Positions 35,848-46,719 of a DNA stretch of 64,000 nucleotides are shown piece after piece. The position numbers and the translations under genes were made by a program. The stretch is from Ephydatia muelleri. Lineage: Eukaryota > Porifera > Demospongiae > Spongillida > Spongillidae. The stretch lies in NCBI GenBank assembly GCA_013339895.1, contig JABACO010000014.1, positions 6,111,705 to 6,175,704 on the forward strand, written 5' to 3'. Within the stretch, counting starts at the first letter, position 1. Each line of letters opens with the position of its first letter. Below the pieces are notes generated by a model. That model saw nothing but the letters and a program-made list of their open reading frames with translations. It made no database searches and was not told the origin of the DNA.

Positions 35848-36612
35848 TAGTCTCGTACCCAGACCCACATCACAGCAGCGGATAGATTACATCACCGCTA
35901 CGTGGAAGTAGGGTCTGGAGAATCTCTCGGCAAAATCGTGGCCAGTGGAATGTAATAGTTAACATTAAGTCATACCACTGTCACGCGCTGCGGGTGATTA
36001 CATGTATACGAGGTCATCGCGGTGACCTTGTGGGTAATCAATTGTCACCTGCAGTGTTGGTAAGATGATCTGAGTTACTGATATCTGCCCTGTCTAGTGG
36101 AAATTGGGCTATTCCATTATTTAACCGTACACCCCTACAGATGACAATAATTGCGAACGTATACCCCCGGGACAATTTATAAAAGCACCCCTGGACAAGC
36201 TTGTATTATACCTCTACCCCCCAGGGACAGACTTGTAAATGTCCCCTGGACGAGCTTCTGTTTTGCCCCACCCCCCTGGACAATCTTCTATGTTGTTCGA
36301 CTCCCCCCTGGACAAGCTTCTATTATGCCTTCTAACCCCCCGGGACAGGGATTTAAATGACCACCCCCCGTGACATATTCCCTATACCCCCCTGGACACC
36401 ATTTATTGTCATCTGTAGGGGTGTATAATTAAATAATGGAATAGCCCAATGGCATCGCTCCTGCATACACTGCTGTAGCATCTCTCCTTGTTAGTGCTTC
36501 GATCTGGTCCTTCATTAACGCGCAAGGGACTAACAACGATGACTACTGACCCTTTCGCTCGTCTGTTGATGTAATCCATCCGCTACTGTGGCGTGGGTCT
36601 GGGTACGAGACT
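35848..36612. mobile_element. DNA element with GTCTCGTACCCAGACCC termini, copy 1
   Basis: Left end TAGTCTCGTACCCAGACCC and CAGCAGCGGATAGATTACAT; the right end reads GATGTAATCCATCCGCTACT and GGGTCTGGGTACGAGAC, its inverse over about 50 bp. It hosts the nested MITE at 36104-36450. A short relative sits at 54997-55118. Confidence 0.75.
36104..36450. mobile_element. MITE with GGGCTATTCCA ends, copy 2, with internal repeats
   Basis: Termini TGGGCTATTCCATTATTTAA and TTAAATAATGGAATAGCCCA are inverse; the next blocks (ACACCCCTACAGATGACAAT) also match. The interior has about nine irregular units around CCCCCTGGACAAGCTT. No ORF with recognisable content. Confidence 0.8.
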
Positions 36613-36944
36613 CACGACGAGCTGGACTTGATTGAACAAATTCTATATCATGCGCATCTTCACCCTCAGCCTCCTCAATGCTGCTTTGAATGACACACGG
36701 GTTTACAGGTAAGGAAATGGCTGTGGAGCCTGCATGTCTTGAGTTGCATTCAATTGCTTGGGGAGGTACTTTAAGATTGACATACTGCAGGTGGCTACTC
36801 GCCCGGTGGCATCAAACACACGTGTTGAGTGTTGTGGTGGCACCAAACACACGTGTTGGCTTTTTGTAAACTTGGTGACGATATGTGGGCCTGGGATCAT
36901 GCGCTCAGGCAGGCCCCAGTTTGTCTGATTTGGAGCACTGTTTC

Positions 36945-37140
36945 TGCTATGCTTGCATTGTTTATGCTTATTGGAAATTTCCGTATAGGATTTGACCCCG
37001 ACTATGAATGTCATTAAAAACAAGCTAACAAGACTCCCGACGATCGGATCGTTTAGCTTGTTGTTTGAATCGAACGAGAAGACAAAAATGAGCAATTTCG
37101 TCGTGGTTTTATGTCGCAAAACGGCGGACATTTATTGTGA
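36945..37140 (+). repeat. 5' terminal fragment of the ADPEKKR-family element (copy E)
   Basis: ATAGGATTTGACCCCGACTA, TGTCATTAAAAA, GACGATCGGATCGTTTAGCT and TTTATGTCGCAAAACGGCGG match the leaders of the copies at 41390-41560 and, inverted, 57040-57210. There is no ORF part. Confidence 0.65.
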
Positions 37141-37269
37141 AATTATAAACGTCTACAACTATTTGTAACTGCTTTTATTATGTGTCGGCGTACTCTCGTT
37201 CCAGACTCGCTTAGCGTTCTCACATCATTTGGTTATTAATTTAAGTACTGGTACCTTTACTTTCTATAT

Positions 37270-37312
37270 ACGCTGGAGTGGGGAGGGGAGGGGGGGGGGG
37301 GGGGGGGGGGGG
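37270..37312. repeat. Poly-G tract
   Basis: A G run of roughly 40 bases with two A interruptions at its start. Confidence 0.95.
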
Positions 37313-37345
37313 ATTATCGGTTATGAAGAAAAATCAATGAAACAA

Positions 37346-37618
37346 GTAACTAAAAACATTCTCTTTGAGAAAGTTGGTGGCATATAGGATTTGAAGGCCA
37401 TAGTGGTGTAAAAAGCAAGAAAACAAGGTCTTATCAGAAAGAAAATTTTAATAGTCCTATATTTAGCACATTGAGGGCATATGTTGTTTGTGTGCTAAAC
37501 ATAGGACTATGATTACATTTTTCCTTCTGATAAGATCTTGTTTCCTTGCTTTTTACACCACTGTGGCCTTCAAATCCTATATGTCACCAACTTTCTCATA
37601 GAGAATGTTTTTAGTTAC
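37346..37618. mobile_element. Foldback MITE family F, copy 2
   Basis: GTAACTAAAAACATTCTC and GAGAATGTTTTTAGTTAC mark the ends. The arms are about 125 bp around a short AT-rich loop. Arm-internal TTTGAAGGCCATAGTGGTG pairs with CACCACTGTGGCCTTCAAA. Confidence 0.85.
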
Positions 37619-39319
37619 CCGTATATTAGAAAAGGCAACTCATAATTTGCGTGCTGCAAGACCAAGCAGAGAAAAAAAAAACTTCCACACACAGCAATAA
37701 ACACTTGTACAAAGTGGGGTCAGAGTACAAAAGTATGACAAATCATACAAAAAGAAACCCGAATCCACATCTCCAGAGGTGGTTCCACATGTAGCTACTG
37801 TAATGCAATGATTGCCAGGATGAAATGAATTGTGCCACCACAATACACTCACCACCCACCCACCCATCACACACACACACACACAGATACGCATGCACAC
37901 GTATACAGACACACGCAGACACACACATGCACACACACGCACACACATGCACACACACACGCACAAACATGCACACACACACACGCACACACACACACAC
38001 GCACGCACACACACAAACACACACACACACACATACACACACACAGAAATAGAATTTTCTTAGCAGTGGATAGATTTTAACTTCCCACACCCTTCCAGCC
38101 AGGGTTGACAGTGGTAAATTCAGTTTTCACCCACTCTGGACACCGATTTTGCCCACAGCTCATGCATGCACAGCCTGACCACACCCACCATTGTCCAAGC
38201 TGCACCTCACGTGTGCTTCTTGGACTGACAGTGCCAGGCCTCAAACACCTGAATCAGAAGCTCAGTGGCCACGTCAGAAGGGGGAGTGGCCCATAGCTGA
38301 ATGCTGATCGGTGGTCAGTGGCAATGGACACCCAGTTCTCTGTGGTCCAGGCTGGGGCTATGACTCTCAGGAAGTCAGAGGGAAAGGGGGGTGGCCACCA
38401 GACCTCTGTGCTTCAAAGCACAAGATCTGGGGACCAGACAATACTGCAAAGGTGATATGTGTAGAATTATCAAACAACATTAAGATATGGTATCAAGGGT
38501 AAGAGGGCACTGAACCAAAGAAGAGGACAACCTTCTAGAATTGTAGGTTAATGGAACATGTGAGCCCTCGCATGGGCATATATCAGAAGCAAGATAGCAC
38601 TTGCTGCCCAGTGTTATGTTGCTCCACATGAGCAGCATAGCACTGGGTAGTGTTGTGTAAACTTACCACGGTGCAGATCTTACAATTATGCTTAGATAAG
38701 AACCGTTTAGGTACACAACAGCAAATCAAAAAGGAAGGCCCTCCCTCCTTTCATTGCAGACAGGAATGGCACAATTGTTTCTGCGATTCTTGGAGGTGTA
38801 CACTACATGTATTTGTACACCCGTTTTGACCTTGTGCACCCGTTTTGACCTTGTGCACAGGTAGAGCACTACATTGGCGAGAATTAAAAGTGCACCTTGC
38901 TGGATATGCGTCTCGGCACAAAAGTTATCAACAAGAAGCAACTCAATTGTTTTTCAGCATTTTTACACGCTCTCAAGCGATATATGGGACGGTTTCCGAG
39001 AAAATGGCCTCTCGTCGTATATGTAGGTAAGTTATTATTATTTTTTTTTTGAAGGGCGATGTTTCTGCCTATCCTATCATTGATTATTGTGGTAGGTCAG
39101 GGCCCCAATGGTGGTAAGTTTACAAAGACGCAATGATGCTAGTTAAAGAGCAATATTCATCATTCCATGGAGCACTCTAAAGAAGCCCTCTTGAGCTTGC
39201 GTGCTATATCCTTATGACCTCAGAAGACAGTTCTATAGGGACAGCAAATGCAGAGAACGTATTCTGTGAGAGAAAATGTGTGTACCATCATTATTAGCTG
39301 TTTTTCCACATGTATAACA
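37619..39319. other. Intergenic with CA microsatellite at 37870-38045
   Basis: Apart from the CA array, no recognised gene. A block at 38880-39027 ending at a GTAAGT donor (SRHKSYQQEATQLF, TVSEKMASRRICR) could be an exon, without family match. Confidence 0.45.
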
Positions 39320-40053
39320 TTGTGTGTGCGTGTCTGTGCACATGTGCGAGTCTGTAAGTGTATCTGTATGTATGTTTCTGTGTGTCTGTGTGTGTCTGTG
39401 TATCTGTGTGTGTGTCTGTGTGTGTCTGTCTGTCTGTGTCTGTGTGTATGTCGTGTTTGTGTGTGTCTGTATGTCATGTGCGTGTGTGTGTCTATGCGTG
39501 TGTCTCTGTGTGTGCCAGTGTACATGTGTGTCTCGTGCCATGTGTGTACATATGTGTGTGTGTCTGTGTGTCTGTGTGTGGTGTGTCTGTGTGTGGTGTG
39601 TCTGTGTGTGGTGTGTCTGTGTGTGGTGTGTCTGTGTGTGGTGTGTCTGTGTGTGGTGTGTCTGTGTGTGGTGTGTCTGTGTGTGGTGTGTCTGTGTGTG
39701 GTGTGTCTGTATGTGGTGTGTCTGTGTGTGGTGTGTCTGTGTGTGTGTGTCTGTGTGTGGTGTGTCTGTGTGTGGTGTGTCTGTGTGGGGTGTGTCTGTG
39801 TGTGGTGTGTCCGTGTGTATGTGTGTCTATGTGTATTTCATGTGATGTGTCTGTGTGTGTGTCGGTGCCTGTCTGTATGCGTGTGTGTATGTATATTTCA
39901 TGTGATGTGTGTGTGCGTGTATCGGTGCCTGTCTGTATGCATGTGTGTGTTTCTGTGTGTGTGTGTGTCTATGTGTATTTCATGTGATGTGTCTGTGTGT
40001 GTTGGTGCCTGTCTGTATGTGTGTGTATGTTTGTGTGTGTGTGTGTGTGTATG

Positions 40054-40084
<31 letters not shown>

Positions 40085-40205
40085 CTGTGTATGTTGGTGT
40101 CTGTGTGTATGTTGTGTGTGGGTCTGTGTTTGTATGTTTGTGTGTTTGTGTGTGTGTCTATGTCTATGTGTATGTTGGTGTCTGTGTGTATGTTGTGTGT
40201 GGGTC

Positions 40206-40249
<44 letters not shown>

Positions 40250-40262
40250 TGTGTGAATGTGA
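39318..40262. repeat. TG-rich array with embedded 16-bp minisatellite
   Basis: Degenerate TG repeats with a regular (TGTGTCTGTGTGTGG)n block at 39570-39815. Three further units of a longer period contain TATTTCATGTGATGTGT (39833, 39893, 39975). All Cys/Val-rich ORFs here are artefacts. Confidence 0.95.
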
Positions 40263-41365
40263 ATGTGAACACAGCTGTGTAATGATACATGTATGGTGAC
40301 TGAAATTTCCAAGACATCAAACTTCACTCCTTGTTTTAGTCCTTTATGGTAGCCAAAAATGATAAGATTTAAGTGCCATACACATAGGAGCAAACATGAA
40401 ATGTGGACCACACCTCACCAAAATAAATCTATACCTTTGTCCCTCTCTATCACACACACGACACACACCACTAGTACTGTTGCTATCATACGGCGCATTT
40501 TTCAATATTATAAATATGAAGTGTTTAACTCTCCAAGATATTTGAGAGCTAGAGTGAGAAGTAATTAATGATGCAACACAGCATTTGTAATTAAACCATT
40601 AGATGCACCAGGACTTGAAGCTGTCAAAGTGCTACACATAGCTGATAATGGAGAAATCACTGTGGTTTGCTGATCCATGCCAGTTAGCAATGTTACATGC
40701 TGCTACCATGCTTCACGCTTATATGCACAAACTAATTTTCTGCACTTGGATGAAACCTTGACATCCCTCCTTGAAATCAGATCTACTGATTCATGTTGTA
40801 CCACTGCTTGACTGTGTGTATGTGTGTGTATGTGTGTGTGTGTGTGTATGTGTGTGTGCATTTTCATTACCCAATGATAAATGGCAGGACATGCAGGGGA
40901 TTTTATTCCAAGCCGACAGCGCTATTATATTTAGGTGTCATAATGTATGCCCATTGTGTAGTGCAAGTGATGTGTGCATTGTTTGGGGTATGTAGTCAAA
41001 CCAGTTCTAAACCACAGTTCCTAACTGGTTTAGGGTGTTGAACTGGATTTTCCTGTCAAACCGGTTATGACTAGGTGTTGTATATATATGTGCTTGTTGG
41101 CGATTCTTATTTGCATTAAGCCAATTATATCTTGTGCTGCTGTCTGAATTGTCTCCAGTATGTACGCGTGCGGCGCTAGCGATAGACTGGATACCACAAG
41201 CATGTGGTACATTGAAAGAAATTTACTGCTGTATTATAGATGTCCATGAATGTGCTGCACAATTCCTTCAGTCACACACAAATGTGGTCATATACCACGC
41301 TTGCAAAAAGAACATAAATCTTTAAAGGGTCTGATATTGTACATAAATTTCTACATAGGTCTGCA
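40263..41365. other. Intergenic; short TG run at 40818-40860
   Basis: No coding block or inverted repeat that I can support. Confidence 0.5.
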
Positions 41366-43330
41366 CAGAGTTGTATCGAAAGTTTCGTTAGAAATGATTT
41401 GACCCCGACTATGAATTTCATTAAAAATACGCGACCCGTCTGTGACGATCGGATCGTTTAGCTTGTTTTAACAATCGATCTATAAATGAGCAGTTCAGTT
41501 TGTGTTTCATGTCGTAGAACCGCGCGGTTGTAGAGAACAAAATGGTACTGTCCGTCCTCGTACCCAGTCCCAGAACAATGGGCGGGTCTCCTCCTCCTTC
41601 TTGGCAAATAGGAACACTTTTAAACGATGTAATTTTCACCAATAGCTTCAGAATTGGCTGGAAGAGGTCCTTTATGGATCAAATAGTTGATGTTATATAA
41701 TCGACTATACGGCTTATGTAAGACGTATAATTAGATATCTAAACATAAATGCACGATATTTATAAATAGCGAACAACTCTTCGGTTATTCAATCGTCGTT
41801 TTGGTGTGAAGCCTTTTTGTTAGTGAAGTTGTTTTCCTCAAAATGCCTTCACTTCAGAAAAAGAAACGAGCGAAACGACGTGCGAAATACCTTGAAGTTT
41901 GAGACGATGTTTTAGAATCGGCACGGGCATCCTACAAAGCAGACTCAGAAAAGAAACGGACCGCTGAACACGAGCGGTATCAAGCAGACCCAGAAAAGAA
42001 ACAGACCGCTGAATGCGAACGTTATCAAGCAGACCCAGAAAAGAAACGGTCTGCTAAAAGGAAACGTTATTGGGAGAGTCCTGAAATGTGCTCGCTTGGC
42101 GAAGAGAGTGCGGTACGGGAAGGCTAAGCGTAGTACCGTGCAAAACCAACGAGGCCATCGAAAAAGTACTACCGACAAAATTATTCAAAGGTATGTAAAT
42201 GTAGTAACTACTCTTACCTTAGATATTAAGCTTGGTTTGCATATGACATTAGCTGAAACGTTGCGTCAGCGTTGCCTTTTGTCAGTGTCGTTATGTAATG
42301 TTGGAAGAGACTTTAGTTCCATTCCAGACCTATGAGATGCATGCAGTTATTGTTTGAACTTTCTCTTTCTAGTGCGATGTGACGCAATGTAGCAAATGTC
42401 ATGGTTGCCGATATCATCTGTGCATTGAATCAGAATGGCTTCAGTTTACATTGGATTTCATGGCATGAAACTATTTTAGTGGGCAACTGTTGCATGTAAG
42501 AGTATAACTTTCAAGCCTTGGTGTATATAGTTTAGCACATACATAATGTTGCATGTACGCACTTCCTTTTTCACTGTAGCTACTCTCTGTACGAACCAAA
42601 GGATATCGTACTAAGCGAGTATAAGGGTGGCCTCGAAAAGGCTATTCTTAAGAATAGCACTTTACTAGTTCAGTTAAATGATGCCTTTTGCAAGACGCAC
42701 ATGGTTAGCACAAAAGGTGTGTACCAGATCTGCACATGCTGCTGTCAGTAAAGTTAGTGCAGATGCAGTGCTTAAAAGAGTACTGAATGTGCGTAGAAAA
42801 AAAGCAGGGGAATTTCTAAAGGATGTTCGTGCCATTAATGCAATTAAATTAGAAGATAGTCAGTCACCTCCTAGAAGGGGTAAGGTACCATACTGCTGGT
42901 TCAGAGCCTTTCTTCTATGATGCCTCTTACAACCACATAAGGCAGCATGGGGCCATACCAGTAGACCTCAGTGGTAGGTGTGTAGTGGCTGAGGAGATAA
43001 GAGACCGACATCTTATCCGTATGCGTCCATTAAAATGGAAGTGCACTAATGAGTGTTGGCTGCTTACTAGTGGTGTAATAGAAGCAGTTTTGGGGACAAA
43101 GTTGCTATTTCAAAAAAACATGGAGGGATCTCAGAGGTGGCTTTGACAACCTTGATTTAGGGTGTAGCTATGTGCATCACGATGTCACATTGAAATCATC
43201 AGATTTGCGCTTTAGTGAATTTGGTGGACATCGAATACGTTGTGAGTTCCCAACATGCTCCAGTCCATTGAGGGTGATCAGGTCAGCAGCACCTCATTAC
43301 CCAGTGTTATGGGGCTTCCTGTGGAGACTT
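41366..43330 (+). pseudogene. ADPEKKR/SLYEP-family element, copy A (decayed, longest)
   Basis: A leader (GTTTCGTTAGAAATGATTTG, GACGATCGGATCGTTTAGCT) precedes an ORF starting at 41842: MPSLQKKKRAKRRAKYLEV, a stop, then repeated ADPEKK(R/Q) units and KRKRYWESPE. A one-base shift follows, then a real intron (donor GTATGT about 42191, acceptor ACTGTAG ending 42579). Exon 2 gives YSLYEPKDIVLSEYKGG, NAFCKTH-like, TRSAHAAVSKV and NAIKLEDSQS; then, shifted, SEPFFYDASYNHIRQHG, PVDLSGRCVVAEEIRDR, RPLKWKCTNECWLL, LDLGCSYVHHDV and CSSPLRVIRSAAPHYPVL. The order fits the N-terminal half of multi-copy proteins that, from memory, carry Helitron/PIF1 helicase parts. Stops and shifts show it is dead. Confidence 0.7.
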
Positions 43331-43750
43331 TAGGATAATTAGTGTGGCGCCGAAGGCGCCCTCGTCCAGTGGTCGTGCAGTGGTCGTTGACGGCCAAAAC
43401 ATTGCTAAAAATTTTTAGTGTAAGACGGGTGCTTTTTGACACTGGATTTGGATTCCGGGTGCAAATTGACCTGGTCCCTCGCGCCTTCGGCGCGGCCTTA
43501 AACCCTAAACCCAAAAACATATCCTAACAGCGTCAATGCCGCGTCTTATGCTGCCTACAAAAAGCATAAGGGCATTAAAGCTATGTGTATACACCAGTGA
43601 TTGTAATGGCTCAACATAAGCATTCTTGTTGTACATTATAATGGACATCATTTTTAACACTTGCTTCTGAGTCTCAAATCACATCAGGTTACAGACATAT
43701 TCCACATCTCTTTTGGGGCAGGATAAGTATTTCACCCATGTACAGCTGTA
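43331..43750. other. No gene; GC-rich inverted patch
   Basis: GGCGCCGAAGGCGCC at 43346 and GCGCCTTCGGCGCGG at 43481 bracket about 130 bp, which could be a small foldback remnant. Nothing else is supported. Confidence 0.4.
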
Positions 43751-43762
43751 AGTAGTTGGTGG

Positions 43763-43763
<1 letters not shown>

Positions 43764-43803
<40 letters not shown>

Positions 43804-43808
43804 TTTGT
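43764..43808. repeat. TG microsatellite, first of a duplicated pair
   Basis: TG array followed by TTTGTATCTTTGATCTTTAG and TTGTCCAAAG. The same order recurs after the array at 44202-44355. Confidence 0.9.
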
Positions 43809-43904
43809 GCATGTGGTGGTTTTGTATCTTTGATCTTTAGAAAATTGTCCAAAGTTCAATTTGCACCTCTGTGTGGCTTCTGTTTGCTCCCATCTGACAT
43901 GTAA

Positions 43905-44184
43905 AGGTCGGCATACATGGGCGACTTCCTGCTGACTTGTCGCATGCAACTCGAATGAAGTTCTGTAATTGTTTAGTTTACTGATGGTTTGCGGAACATT
44001 TGTCCATATTAAAGGCCGGCATACACAGGGCGACTTCCTGCCGATTTGTCGCATGCAACTCAAATGAATATGGACAAATGTTCCGCAAACCATCAGTAAA
44101 CTAAACAATTACGGAACTTTTACCCATATTCATTCGAGTTGCATGCGACAAGTCGGCAGGAAGTCGCCCCGTGTATGCCGACCT
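43905..44184. mobile_element. Foldback MITE with TAA target duplication
   Basis: Ends AGGTCGGCATACATGGGCGA and TCGCCCCGTGTATGCCGACCT, flanked by TAA at 43902-43904 and 44185-44187. Arms contain GACTTGTCGCATGCAACTCG. A second terminus-like sequence inside (AAGGCCGGCATACACAGGGC, 44011) suggests a nested or partly duplicated copy. PIF/Harbinger-type by target site. Confidence 0.8.
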
Positions 44185-44199
44185 TAAGTACTTGGTGAT

Positions 44200-44355
<156 letters not shown>

Positions 44356-44689
44356 ATATTGCTTTGTAAGTATCATCTTTCTTTGGTCTTTAGCAACTGT
44401 CCAAAGCTCATTTCCTGTGGCTAGAATATAGTGTACTGGGTAGTCTTTGTCCATACATTCATGGAGAAGACCAATACATGAAGAATTGGAGTAGTCCTTG
44501 AGAGGTGGAGTTGGTGTAGATGGATGACAATATTGTTGGCTACAAAAGTGTGTGTGTATGTAGCTAGTCCGGAAATTTAGAAGATGGGTTAGGTTGGCAA
44601 TGCAATAGTTAATGAGGCATGTGCTGCTGATGGTTGTTCAGTGATGTTGGTACTTATCAGAGATCAGGCTTGGTGAAGGATGTGCACTA

Positions 44690-44860
44690 TAGATGTGTGG
44701 AGTTGATATTTATCAGATGTGGAGGTTCTTCAGTGAGGTGGATGGATTTAGTGATTATGTGGAGGTTCTTCAGAAGTGGATGGATTTAGTGATTATGGGA
44801 TTTAGTAATTATGTGGAGGTTCTTTAGAAGTGGATGGATTTAGTGATTATGTGGAAGTTA
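44690..44860. repeat. Tandem repeat around GTGGAGGTTCTTCAGAAGTG
   Basis: Four irregular copies of GTGGAGGTTCTT(C/T)AG, AAGTGGATGGATTTAGTGAT and TATG. Confidence 0.75.
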
Positions 44861-45336
44861 TAGGTAACTCGTGTGGTGTTAGTGATCATGGTTGTCAGAT
44901 GTGGAGATTCACTGACTTGGTGATACGGGTGGAGTTGGGGATAGGTGTTATGTGCGGTGTTCAACGTTGTGCAGGGTCGTGCATTCTAAGTCACTTTTGG
45001 AGTTGTGAATGTATGTGTTGCACTTCATTGAAGTTGAGGTAATATCTGAGGGTGCCTGAGTGGATGTGATTGGCATAGTTACTACCCACTGTGATGGAAC
45101 AAGCTAATGGACTATGTTGCTTTGAAGATCAGCAACTCAAGATTAATCTCCAAACATTGAATGTATTATTTGTATACTTACACATGTTGAATATAGCATT
45201 ATGTTGTTTTTCCATGTATGGAACTTTCAAACCTGTTCAGAAATTCTATCATAACTTTGTTACTGTGAACATTACCAACGTAATGGGATGGTCAAGAGGT
45301 TATTATTTATTTATCATGCATTAAGTAATGACGCAA

Positions 45337-45670
45337 CGGTCTCATGTATAAGTGTGAACTTTCCCAGGATGGCATTAAAATCTATTTTCCAAGGTGAAAT
45401 CCAGACTTTGGTATAAAATTAGAATACATGTCCCACTTCAAACAAGGTGAAGTCCAGCCTTTTCCTAGCATGCTCCTCCCTGATGTCTACTTCAAAGAAG
45501 GTTGAGCTGTGTCATGTACAAGTGTGGACTTTCTCAGGATGACCTTAAAATCTATTTCCAAGGTGATTTGTAGAAAATTAGAATACATGTCCCACTTCAA
45601 ACACGGTGAAGTCCAGCCTTTTCCTAACATGCTCCTCCGTGATGTCTACTTCAAAGAAGGTCAAGCCCAG
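45337..45670. repeat. Direct duplication of a 165-bp block
   Basis: TCATGTATAAGTGTGAACTT...TACTTCAAAGAAGGTTGAGC is followed directly by a second copy, TCATGTACAAGTGTGGACTT...TACTTCAAAGAAGGTCAAGC, with about 10% differences and small indels. Confidence 0.85.
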
Positions 45671-45769
45671 CCTTTCAAACAAACTTGAATATTCGAAAGG
45701 CCTATATAAGCAATTCATAAAGCCATGCTCACATCGCAAAATCACAGCATATGGAGGACGTCATCACGA

Positions 45770-46184
45770 GAGACGAAGTAATGGAAAGAGCGGGATTTAG
45801 AAGGCGGTGGTGGACGGGGAGATGGCGATGATGATGGCGGTGCTGGACCCCGTCCAGCACTGCCTTCCCCACGTCCAGCACCGCATTCGCCACGGCCACC
45901 AGCACCGCCATTTCCTCGTCCAGCACCGCCTTCGCCACGTGCAGCATCGCCTTCGCCACGTCCAGCACCATCTTCGCCACGTCCAGGACGAGGCCGAGAT
46001 GGCAGACGACGAGGACGAGGTGGAAGAGGACAAGGAGATAGAGGACGAGGTGGAAGAGGACGAGATGGGAGGGATAGAGGACGAGGCGGTAGAGGACGAG
46101 GATATGTAAGAGAAGGAAGAGGGCGACGTGGAAGAGGCGGTGAAGGACGAGACCGTAATGTAAACTATTATTCGGACAATATAT
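45770..46184 (+). CDS. Pro/Arg then Arg-Gly-rich ORF (family tail, copy A?)
   Basis: One plus-strand frame without an internal start runs from a stop near 45778 to TAA at 46182-46184. It has a Gly/Asp start, a SPRPAP-type repeat (PRPAPPSPRAASPSPRPAPS), then an RGG tract (RGRGGRGQGDRGRGGRGRDG) and a RDRNVNYYSDNI end. It needs an upstream exon or start; MEDVITRDEVMERAGF at 45750 lies in another frame. All three frames are long open because of GC and repeat bias, so the coding frame is an inference. It lies 2.4 kb downstream, on the same strand, of ADPEKKR copy A. RGG proteins usually bind RNA. Confidence 0.4.
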
Positions 46185-46437
46185 AATGTATACTACTACT
46201 ACTAATGTTAGTGTTATTAAAAACCCATGATATATTATGCCAAATGCTGCTAATGATAATGGTCGGTCTAAGTACAGCAAGGAAAGATTTCATGAATGAT
46301 TAAAACACGCATCCCACCTTTAGCTAAAACTTTAGTTCTGATATCGGATCGCTTAGCTTCGTTCATGTCTTAGCAAATTGCACCCACGTGACGTCACACA
46401 ACCCGTTGTACATACATGTAGAAAAAAAATCAATGAA

Positions 46438-46719
46438 ACAAGTAAATAAAAACATTCTCTAGGGGAAAGTTGGTGGGATATAGGATTTGATGGCAATTGG
46501 TGGTGTAAAAAGCAAGGAAACAAGGTCTTATCAGAAGGGAAAATGTAATAGTCCTATATTTAGCACAGAAACAACACATGCCCTAGAAATGTGCTAAATA
46601 TAGGACTATTACATTTTCCCTTCTGATAAGACCTTGTTTCCTTGCTTTTTACACCACCAATTGCCATCAAATCCTATATTCCACCAACTTTCTCCTAGAG
46701 AATGTTTTTATTTACTTGT
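46438..46719. mobile_element. Foldback MITE family F, copy 3
   Basis: ACAAGTAAATAAAAACATTC and its inverse at the right end. Both arms share GATTTGATGGCAATTGGTGG, distinct from other copies. Arms are about 130 bp. Confidence 0.88.

Noticed and set aside
43331..43520. Small tRNA- or rRNA-like structure around the GGCGCC inverted patch
   Set aside because: No cloverleaf, anticodon arm or conserved rRNA sequence could be drawn.
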